Origin: Planctomycetota bacterium
GTDB taxonomy: Bacteria; Planctomycetota; Planctomycetia; Planctomycetales; Planctomycetaceae
Direction: 5' to 3'
DNA length: 5,159 bases
Assembly (NCBI GenBank): GCA_026692825.1
Contig: JAPLOC010000764.1
Span: forward strand, 1-5,159
The number at the start of each line of letters is the position of its first letter. Positions within the stretch are counted from its first letter, which is position 1. This document shows positions 1 through 5,159 of the stretch, one piece after another. Position numbers and translations under genes: made by a program. Under the pieces are notes generated by a model. The model saw only the letters and a program-made list of their open reading frames with translations. It was not told the DNA's origin and searched no databases.

Positions 1-151
1 CGGAAAGGTAACGCTGGAGTTTGGCGAATGCCTGGGACTGTGCGACTTCGCCCCGGCGATGCTCGCGAACGACACCGTCTACAAGAACCTTTCGGTGGAA
101 CAAGCGGGTGACGTGGCGGCGCAGTTGAAGAAACAAGCCGACGCGAAGTAG
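1..151 (+). CDS. nuoE: NADH-quinone oxidoreductase subunit E (24 kDa, 2Fe-2S), C-terminal fragment
   Basis: Partial gene cut by the window's left edge. Reading codons from base 2 gives 49 residues ending at TAG 149-151. The fragment carries ECLGLCDFAPAMLAND, the signature of the thioredoxin-like 2Fe-2S domain of NuoE/Nqo2. Its C-x3-C (fragment residues 10 and 14) is the second cysteine pair of cluster N1a; the first pair lies outside the window. NuoE sits in the peripheral arm against NuoF, and N1a accepts an electron from FMN off the main path. The position directly before nuoF is the usual nuoE-nuoF order. The tail after the domain is short and rich in K, Q and A, as normal for the family. 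Identity is secure; nothing can be said about the N-terminal half. Confidence 0.95.
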   Translation, partial: GKVTLEFGECLGLCDFAPAMLANDTVYKNLSVEQAGDVAAQLKKQADAK

Positions 152-203
152 CCCCACCCCGCCGACTGACACACTTCCGAACGACACAAACAACACACAA
201 CAC

Positions 204-225
204 GCTTGGCCCATCCGGGCGAAGC
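204..225 (+). repeat. Imperfect inverted repeat (possible RNA hairpin) in the nuoE-nuoF spacer
   Basis: Arms GCTTGGCCC (204-212) and GGGCGAAGC (217-225) pair over 8 of 9 positions, with one G/G mismatch and the loop ATCC. No T-run follows, so it does not look like an intrinsic terminator. It sits about 30 bases upstream of the nuoF GTG. It could be an mRNA processing or stability element, or chance in GC-rich DNA. Only the pairing is seen; any function is inference. Confidence 0.35.
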
Positions 226-243
226 CGACGCAAAGCGATCCTT

Positions 244-247
244 AGGA
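244..247 (+). promoter_or_regulatory. Probable Shine-Dalgarno for nuoF (AGGA)
   Basis: AGGA ends 10 bases before the GTG at 258, a slightly long spacing. An in-frame TAG at 243-245 overlaps this site and rules out any start further upstream. There is no in-frame ATG until residue 39, which lies just before the FMN-site motif. The GTG is therefore the only sensible start. Confidence 0.55.
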
Positions 248-257
248 CCTTGGTTCC

Positions 258-1604
258 GTGGCTGAATTCGAACCTGTACTGCTGGCGAACATCCACAAGC
301 CCGACAGCCACACGTTGAGTGTGTACCGGGCTGCGGGGGGTTACGCCGCGATCAAGAAGGTCTTGTCGACAATGTCCCCCGTCGACACGGTGGAACTGGT
401 CAAGGCGTCGAACCTTCGTGGTCGTGGCGGAGCGGGCTTCCCCTGCGGACTGAAGTGGAGTTTTCTGCCGAAGGACGCTCCCACCGTTTACATGTGCGTG
501 AACGCCGACGAATCGGAGCCGGCGACGTTCAACAACCGCATTCTGATGGAATTGGATCCCCACCAGGTTCTCGAGGGGATCATGATCGGCTGCTACGCGA
601 CCCGCGCGCAGACCGCCTACATCTACGTTCGGTGCGAGTATCCGACCGCCTACAAACGCTTGCACCAGGCGATTCAAGAGTGCTACGGCGCGGGACTGCT
701 GGGGAAGAACATCAACGGCAGCGGGTTCAACCTGGACATTTATCTGCATCGCGGGGCCGCGGCCTATATCTGCGGCGAAGAGACCGGACTGATCGAAAGC
801 CTCGAAGGCAAACGGGCTTGGCCGCGCATCAAGCCGCCATTCCCCGCGATCGAAGGAGCCTTCCGCAAGCCGACCGTTGTCAACAACATTGAAACTCTGG
901 CAAACGTCCCGCATATCGTCAATCGCGGGGCCGACTGGTTCAAGAGCATGGGCGTGCCTTCGACCAATCCCAAGGATCCTGGAAGTTACGGTCCCAAGCT
1001 GTACTGCATCAGCGGGCACGTGAACACGCCTTGCTGTGTCGAGTTGCCGCTGGGAGTGACCTGCCGGGAGTTGATCGAACGTCACGGCGGCGGCGTCTGG
1101 AAGGGACGCAAAGGGAAGATGGCGATCCCCGGCGGAATGAGCATGGGGCTGCTGACCGAGAAAGAATTCGACACTCCGCTCGACTTCGCCGGGCCGGGGA
1201 AAGTCGGTTGCCTGGGTTTGGGAACGGCGGCGGTCACGGTGATGGATGAGACGGTGTCGATCGTCGATTACCTGAACAACGCCTGCCGGTTTTTCGCGCA
1301 CGAATCGTGCGGCCAATGCACACCGTGTCGCGAGGGAACAAGCTGGACGAGCCGACTGATGACACGCATTCTCTCGGGCAAAGGCCGGCTGAAGGATCTC
1401 GAGATTCTGCAGAGCATTTCGCAATCGATCGGCATCATGCCGGGCACGACCATCTGCGGTCTCGCCGACGGTGCCGCTTGGCCGTTGAAGAACGCCCTCG
1501 GAAAGTTCCGGGGCGAGCTGGAAGAGTACATCAAGAAGACGAACCCCGGGGGCTACCAGCAGGAAGAACCTGCCATGGCGCTCGTGGAATTGGCACACCA
1601 TTAG
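258..1604 (+). CDS. nuoF: NADH-quinone oxidoreductase subunit F (51 kDa; FMN, NADH and 4Fe-4S N3 binding)
   Basis: NuoF oxidises NADH and passes electrons from FMN into the iron-sulfur chain of complex I, at the tip of the peripheral arm. The 448-residue length is typical. The glycine-rich GRGGAGFPCGLKW at about 55-67 and NADESEP at 82-88 form the FMN/NADH site. GEETGLIESLEGKR at 173-186 is the next conserved flavin-site block, followed by KPPFPA at 192-197. A SLBB-like domain spans about 245-325. The N3 cluster ligands are C351, C354 and C357 in ESCGQCTPCREG, plus C400 in TTICGLADGA. Start is GTG, fixed by an in-frame stop at 243-245. The gene follows nuoE by 106 bases. Oddities are ESEPATFNNR where many homologues have ESEPGTFKDR, GAAAYICGEETG for GAGAYICGEETA, and GTAAV for GTGGV. 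The catalytic acidic residues and all cluster ligands are intact, so the protein should be functional. Soluble NAD-dependent hydrogenase or formate dehydrogenase flavin subunits are relatives, but the neighbours decide for complex I. Confidence 0.97.
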   Translation: MAEFEPVLLANIHKPDSHTLSVYRAAGGYAAIKKVLSTMSPVDTVELVKASNLRGRGGAGFPCGLKWSFLPKDAPTVYMCVNADESEPATFNNRILMELDPHQVLEGIMIGCYATRAQTAYIYVRCEYPTAYKRLHQAIQECYGAGLLGKNINGSGFNLDIYLHRGAAAYICGEETGLIESLEGKRAWPRIKPPFPAIEGAFRKPTVVNNIETLANVPHIVNRGADWFKSMGVPSTNPKDPGSYGPKLYCISGHVNTPCCVELPLGVTCRELIERHGGGVWKGRKGKMAIPGGMSMGLLTEKEFDTPLDFAGPGKVGCLGLGTAAVTVMDETVSIVDYLNNACRFFAHESCGQCTPCREGTSWTSRLMTRILSGKGRLKDLEILQSISQSIGIMPGTTICGLADGAAWPLKNALGKFRGELEEYIKKTNPGGYQQEEPAMALVELAHH

Positions 1605-1670
1605 CCGACGGATCCCCGAGAACAATCGAACACGTCGCCCTTCGCGTCAACCTGCGCGGGGGGCCTTCCC

Positions 1671-1674
1671 AGGA
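1671..1674 (+). promoter_or_regulatory. Candidate Shine-Dalgarno (AGGA) pointing to a CTG start of nuoG
   Basis: AGGA ends five bases before CTG 1680-1682, a normal spacing. The other rare-start candidates are worse placed: ATA at 1674 overlaps the AGGA itself, and ATT at 1698 has only a GAG 11 bases upstream. This box is the main reason for choosing CTG as the nuoG start. It is short, so chance cannot be excluded. Confidence 0.45.
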
Positions 1675-1679
1675 TAGAG

Positions 1680-3410
1680 CTGCGAGTCACGGCAACCATT
1701 ACGGTCGACGGAAAAGAGATCGAGATCGGCGACAACGAACGCCTGAATGTCATTCAGGCGGCGGATCGCGCCGGCGTTTCGATTCCGTTCTATTGCTGGC
1801 ATCCGGGGCTCAGTGTTGTCGCCAGATGCCGAATGTGTCTGGTGGAGACCGGCACAAAGAACAAAGAGACGGGCGAAATCTCCATGGTTCCCAAACTGGT
1901 GCCGGCGTGTCAGACGCCCGCCAAAGATGGAACCGTGGTGGTCACCAACAGCCCGAAGGTCAAAGCCAACCAGAATTTCGTTCAGGAAGGGATTCTGCTC
2001 GATCACCCGGTCGACTGTCCGATCTGCGATCAGGCGGGGGAATGCTGGCTGCAGGACTATTACTTCGAGTTCGGCCATCAAGAACGTCGCGCCGACATTC
2101 ACCCGTTCACCAGCAAACGGCGGGAACTCGGGCCGCATGTCTCGCTGTTCGCTGACCGCTGTGTCATGTGCAGTCGTTGCGTCCGTTTCACCCGCGAAGT
2201 CTCGGGTGAAGGGGAATTGATGGTGATCGACCGGGGGAGCCACGCTGAGATCGACGTCTTCCCCGGCTTTCCGATCGAAAACAAGATGTCGGGCAACGTC
2301 AACGACATTTGCCCGGTGGGAGCGTTGTGTTCGACCGACTTCCTATACGAACAGCGGGTCTGGTTCCTCGAAGCACAAAACTCGGTCTGCACCAAGTGCA
2401 GCACCGGTTGTGCCACACAGATGCACGTGAACCACAACCAGCTCTACCGCATCCAGCCGCGGTTCAATCCCAACGCCAACGACTGGTGGATGTGCGATGC
2501 TGGCCGGTACGAGAATCAGTTCGTCACCGCTCCCGAGCGACTCGATGGCGTGATGATCCGTCGGAACAACGCCTGGGAGCCGCTCGATTGGCCCCACGCG
2601 ATTCGCGAAGTGTATAACCACGTCGCCGACGTCGCTCTCAATCATGGCGGGTCGCATCTGGCGGTGGTGCTGTCGCCGTTTCTCTCCTGCGAAGAGGCGT
2701 ACCTGCTCGCGAGCTACGCGGTCTCGATTCTGTCGGACGTCACGCTGGTCGTTGGCAAGATCCCCGTGGTGGGGCAAGACGAGAAATTCAAGGCCGGGTT
2801 CACGATTCGAGCCGAGAAGTGCCCGAACCGCCGCGGGGTCGAAGAGATCGTCAAACACTTTGGCAAGCAGCCGCTCGACTGGGACGGAATGCTGGCGAAG
2901 ATCGCAACGGGAGAGATCAAGGGGGCGTACGTCACCGGCGGGTATGGCGACCCGTGGATCGACGACGCCGAGGCGGCGAAATTCGAACGGCTGGAAAGCC
3001 TGGTGGTCCAGGACATTCTCCCCTCGCCCCTCGCCCGCCGGGCGAAACTGGTGTTGCCCGGGGTGACGGCGTTCGAAAAGGATGGCAGTTACGTGAATCA
3101 TGCGGGATTGATTCAGTCGGCTTCGTGGGGACTTCGGCCGCACGGCGGTGCCCATGTTGACGGTCAGACGTTCTCGGACCTGCTGGGACGTCGGGGAATC
3201 TACAACGCGGCCGACGTTCTCAAAGAGCTGGCGGTGAAGGTTCCGTTCTTCGCCCGATGTGCCGAGGGGGTTCCGCCCGCGGGACTCAACTTGGTCACGG
3301 GCCAGGAAAAGCATCCGCTGACCACCGAACTGGGAACGGTGACTCACCCGACCCCCACATTCCGCAGCGAAGCGTCCCGCATGCTCGAAGTGGAATCTTC
3401 GACACGATAA
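1680..3410 (+). CDS. nuoG: NADH-quinone oxidoreductase subunit G (75 kDa; clusters N1b, N4, N5, N7), likely non-canonical start
   Basis: NuoG carries electrons from NuoF towards NuoI in the peripheral arm of complex I. Numbered from the proposed CTG (576 residues), the 2Fe-2S N1b ligands are C39, C50, C53 and C77. The His/Cys3 ligands of N5 are H109, C113, C116 and C122. The N4 ligands are C161, C164, C167 and C211. A C-x2-C-x3-C-x27-C set (C237, C240, C244, C272) matches the N7 site of the molybdopterin-oxidoreductase-like domain. The rest is a shortened version of that domain, ending in a conserved-looking segment with LVLPGVTAFEKDGSY. The protein is much shorter than the E. coli (about 900) or Thermus (about 780) homologues. 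The first ATG, at 1833, would delete C39 and C50 and the whole beta-grasp start TITVDGKEIEI, so it cannot be the real start. No ATG, GTG or TTG occurs in any frame from the nuoF stop through 1697, and none occurs in the nuoG frame before 1833. CTG 1680 is the best guess. The gap to nuoF is 75 bases. Function is certain; the exact 5' end is not. Confidence 0.93.
   Translation: MRVTATITVDGKEIEIGDNERLNVIQAADRAGVSIPFYCWHPGLSVVARCRMCLVETGTKNKETGEISMVPKLVPACQTPAKDGTVVVTNSPKVKANQNFVQEGILLDHPVDCPICDQAGECWLQDYYFEFGHQERRADIHPFTSKRRELGPHVSLFADRCVMCSRCVRFTREVSGEGELMVIDRGSHAEIDVFPGFPIENKMSGNVNDICPVGALCSTDFLYEQRVWFLEAQNSVCTKCSTGCATQMHVNHNQLYRIQPRFNPNANDWWMCDAGRYENQFVTAPERLDGVMIRRNNAWEPLDWPHAIREVYNHVADVALNHGGSHLAVVLSPFLSCEEAYLLASYAVSILSDVTLVVGKIPVVGQDEKFKAGFTIRAEKCPNRRGVEEIVKHFGKQPLDWDGMLAKIATGEIKGAYVTGGYGDPWIDDAEAAKFERLESLVVQDILPSPLARRAKLVLPGVTAFEKDGSYVNHAGLIQSASWGLRPHGGAHVDGQTFSDLLGRRGIYNAADVLKELAVKVPFFARCAEGVPPAGLNLVTGQEKHPLTTELGTVTHPTPTFRSEASRMLEVESSTR
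1740..1760 (+). repeat. Perfect 9-bp inverted repeat with a 3-base loop inside early nuoG
   Basis: Arms CGCCTGAAT (1740-1748) and ATTCAGGCG (1752-1760) are exact reverse complements around the loop GTC. The structure spans exactly codons 21-27 of nuoG (residues RLNVIQA), about 60 bases after the proposed CTG start. As RNA it would be a compact hairpin. It may affect translation or mRNA stability, or may be a by-product of codon choice. The pairing is certain; any role is inference. Confidence 0.5.
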
Positions 3411-3486
3411 CCTCCCACTGACACGCGGTTCGCCTTTCGAACTTCCCTGAATACGCCGTCCTGAAGCAACTCCCTCCGAAGACATC

Positions 3487-4641
3487 ATGGCTGAGTGGAT
3501 TGAACCTCTGATCAAGATCGCGCTGGTCGTCGGCGCCTCGCAGGCGGCCGTCGCCTACCTGGTGCTGGTCGAACGGAAGGCGGCGGCGTACCTGCAGGAC
3601 CGACTCGGTCCGAACCGCGTCGGTCCCTGGGGTCTGCTCCAGCCACTCGCCGACGGGCTGAAGTTCATCCTCAAAGAAGAGATCATCCCCGACGGTGCCG
3701 ACCGGATACTGTTTCTGGTCGCCCCGTTGTCGATTCTCGCGTCGGCCACATTCGTCTTCGCCACGATCCCGTTCGGGTACGTCGTCCCCTGGCCCGGTTC
3801 CGAACCGATCGCGCTGACCATCGCCCCCAATATCGACATTGGCGTGCTGTTTGTCTTCGCCGTCGGCAGTCTGGGGGTTTACGGCGTGATTCTGGGAGGC
3901 TGGGCGTCCAACAACAAATACAGTCTGCTGGGGGGGCTGCGATCGAGTGCCCAGCTCGTCAGCTATGAGATTCCCCTCGGCTTGTCGGTGATTGGCGTCC
4001 TGCTTTTCTCTGGCTCATTGAAGATGGAAACGATCATGACCGCGCAGGCCGCTTCGGGCTGGTGGTGGGTCGCGATTCAGCCGTTGGGGTTTGTGGTCTT
4101 CATGGTCAGCGGATGTGCCGAGGCGGCCCGGCTGCCGTTCGACTTGCCCGAGTGTGAACAGGAGCTGGTCGGTGGTTACCACACCGAATACACCGGCATG
4201 AAGTTCGGGATGTTCGCGTTTGCCGAGTATCTGCACATGATCACCGTGGCGTTCCTGGCGGTCATTCTGTTTTTTGGCGGCTGGCACTTCTGGGGTCTGG
4301 CCCCGTACACCGAAGCGAACGAAGTCGGCTTCTTCGGCGCGGTGGTGCGGGTGGTGGTGCTGAATGTCAAAGTGCTGCTGATGATATTCTTGTTCATGTG
4401 GATTCGCTGGAGCTGGCCACGGTTCCGGTATGATCAACTGATGGACCTCGCCTGGAAGGCGATGATTCCGCTGGGGCTGGTGAATCTGGTGATTTGCGCC
4501 TTCTGCCAGGAATTCCTGGCGCAAGACGATTACGTGACCCGCGCGGTGCTGGGTTGGCTGGCGGTCGCCGGGTGTTTCGCCTGGGCCGCCGCCTCGGTCT
4601 CGTCCAAACCGGTCCGCACTGTCGCGGTCCGCCCCAGTTGA
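3487..4641 (+). CDS. nuoH: NADH-quinone oxidoreductase subunit H (membrane subunit ND1/Nqo8)
   Basis: NuoH is the inner-membrane subunit that joins the peripheral and membrane arms and forms much of the quinone chamber. The 384-residue product has about eight to nine hydrophobic helices, near 5-28, 72-95, 115-138, 158-176, 190-208, 243-265, 280-306, 322-342 and 350-371. Family signatures are clear. VERKAAAYLQDRLGPNRVGP lies at about 28-47, followed by QPLADGLKFILKE at 52-64. PFDLPECEQELVGGYHTEY at 217-235 is the acidic loop that lines the quinone path, with E222, E224, E226 and E234. WPRFRYDQLMDLAWK follows at about 310-324. The ATG at 3487 is the only candidate, because an in-frame TGA lies at 3448-3450 with no other start between. 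No good Shine-Dalgarno precedes it; a weak GAAGA lies at 3478-3482. The 76-base gap after nuoG contains only a weak 5-bp stem and no T-run. The C-terminal tail SSKPVRTVAVRPS is polar and without known role. Confidence 0.97.
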   Translation: MAEWIEPLIKIALVVGASQAAVAYLVLVERKAAAYLQDRLGPNRVGPWGLLQPLADGLKFILKEEIIPDGADRILFLVAPLSILASATFVFATIPFGYVVPWPGSEPIALTIAPNIDIGVLFVFAVGSLGVYGVILGGWASNNKYSLLGGLRSSAQLVSYEIPLGLSVIGVLLFSGSLKMETIMTAQAASGWWWVAIQPLGFVVFMVSGCAEAARLPFDLPECEQELVGGYHTEYTGMKFGMFAFAEYLHMITVAFLAVILFFGGWHFWGLAPYTEANEVGFFGAVVRVVVLNVKVLLMIFLFMWIRWSWPRFRYDQLMDLAWKAMIPLGLVNLVICAFCQEFLAQDDYVTRAVLGWLAVAGCFAWAAASVSSKPVRTVAVRPS

Positions 4642-4666
4642 CACCGCGAATTGCGAAGATTGAATC

Positions 4667-5159
4667 ATGCAACCCGACGATAAGTCGATCAAATGGGTCC
4701 GCGAGCCTCAACTGGGGATCGCCGGCCGAATGTACCTGACTCCCCTGTTCGATGGCCTCGCGACAACCGCGAAGCACTTTTTTTCGACGGTGAAGGGAGA
4801 CGGGTTCACACGTCAGTTCCCGGAAGAACGCCCCGAGTTTGGCAATCCGCTGATCTATCGCGGCGTCCATCGGTTGAACAAAGACGACGAAGGGCGGGTG
4901 AAGTGCGTCGCCTGTTTCTTGTGCGCCACCGCCTGCCCGGCCCACTGCATCGACATCGTGGGAACCGAGGCACCCTGGAAGGACCGCGAGAAGTATCCCC
5001 AGAGCTTCGTGATTGATGAATTGCGGTGCATCTTCTGCGGGATGTGCGAAGAGGCGTGCCCCGTCGACGCGATCGAACTGACGTCGCTCTTCGACCTCAC
5101 CGGAGCGAGTCGGGAAGAGATGATCTTCGACAAGGAAAAACTGCTCTCGGTCTATGACA
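4667..5159 (+). CDS. nuoI: NADH-quinone oxidoreductase subunit I (2x 4Fe-4S ferredoxin-like, N6a/N6b), 3' end outside window
   Basis: NuoI relays electrons from NuoG through clusters N6a and N6b towards the terminal cluster near the quinone site. From ATG 4667, 164 codons are visible with no stop before the window ends. An amphipathic N-terminus (LTPLFDGLATTAKHFF, about 24-39) and the QFPEERPEFGNPLIYRGVHRL block at 50-70 are typical of the family, where they anchor the protein to the membrane arm. Two CxxCxxCxxxCP motifs follow: C80, C83, C86, C90 and C121, C124, C127, C131. An extra C94 follows the first motif, which I recall seeing in other NuoI proteins with a CPxxCI form. The start is fixed by an in-frame TGA at 4661-4663, three bases upstream of the ATG. 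Only a weak GAAG at 4655-4658 could serve as ribosome binding site. The gap to nuoH is 25 bases, so co-transcription is very likely. Since NuoI proteins are often 160-190 residues, only a short tail is probably missing. Confidence 0.96.
   Translation, partial: MQPDDKSIKWVREPQLGIAGRMYLTPLFDGLATTAKHFFSTVKGDGFTRQFPEERPEFGNPLIYRGVHRLNKDDEGRVKCVACFLCATACPAHCIDIVGTEAPWKDREKYPQSFVIDELRCIFCGMCEEACPVDAIELTSLFDLTGASREEMIFDKEKLLSVYD

Noticed and set aside
363..372. Ten-base palindrome TTGTCGACAA in nuoF
   Set aside because: Single short palindrome inside a coding region, expected by chance. No second copy or operator context seen.
1602..1679. Possible stop readthrough making a NuoF-NuoG fusion, since both are in the same frame and no stop lies between the nuoF TAG and nuoG
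   Set aside because: Twenty-five stop-free codons are unremarkable in GC-rich DNA. The intervening translation is not conserved-looking, and an AGGA box suggests separate initiation. Kept only as an alternative to the rare start.
1307..2155. 282-codon + frame bridging the end of nuoF and the start of nuoG
   Set aside because: The translation is arginine/serine/glycine-rich low-quality sequence in another frame from two certain genes. It has no ribosome site or family signature.
3428..3442. Stem GTTCG/CGAAC with loop CCTTT in the nuoG-nuoH spacer
   Set aside because: Only 5 bp, no T-run, and nuoH must be expressed with its neighbours. Too weak to call a terminator or regulatory element.
2343..3515. 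Long open frame of 390 codons on the - strand
   Set aside because: It lies almost fully antisense to nuoG, whose domains and metal ligands are clear. The translation is rich in R, G and H without a recognisable domain, as expected for the shadow of a GC-rich gene.
4642..4666. Possible terminator or promoter between nuoH and nuoI
   Set aside because: Only 25 bases, with a trivial CGC/GCG stem and no T-run. Nothing beyond a short operon spacer.

Overview
The window is an internal slice of a respiratory complex I (NADH:quinone oxidoreductase, nuo) operon. All genes lie on the + strand in the order nuoE (3' end only), nuoF, nuoG, nuoH, nuoI (5' part, open at the window edge). The organism is a bacterium with DNA of roughly 60% GC by eye. 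The protein style (ESEPATFNNR in NuoF, a compact NuoG with all N7 ligands, C-x3-CI in the NuoI ferredoxin domain), the loose gene spacing and the poor Shine-Dalgarno sequences suggest a member of the Planctomycetota. That assignment is from memory of the families and is moderately confident at best.

Layout: 1-151 is the C-terminus of NuoE with the last two cysteines of cluster N1a. 152-257 is a spacer with a G-poor, A/C-rich stretch and an imperfect hairpin. 258-1604 is NuoF (GTG start, FMN/NADH site and cluster N3). 1605-1679 is a spacer. About 1680-3410 is NuoG (clusters N1b, N5, N4 and N7), whose N-terminus has no ATG, GTG or TTG start; a CTG at 1680 behind an AGGA box is the best candidate. 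3411-3486 is a spacer with nothing convincing in it. 3487-4641 is NuoH, the membrane subunit at the quinone site. 4667-5159 is NuoI with clusters N6a and N6b. No stretch over 300 bases lacks a gene.

Together these genes encode the electron path of complex I. NADH is oxidised at FMN in NuoF, with NuoE holding the off-path N1a. Electrons then pass through N3 (NuoF), N1b/N4/N5 (NuoG) and N6a/N6b (NuoI) towards the quinone site that NuoH helps form. The remaining subunits (NuoA-D, NuoJ-N) would be expected outside the window.

I found no new kind of system, mobile element, RNA gene or CRISPR array. The points worth a second look are the missing canonical start of nuoG, a perfect 9-bp hairpin in its early codons, its short C-terminal domain with intact N7 ligands, and substitutions in the NuoF flavin-site motifs.
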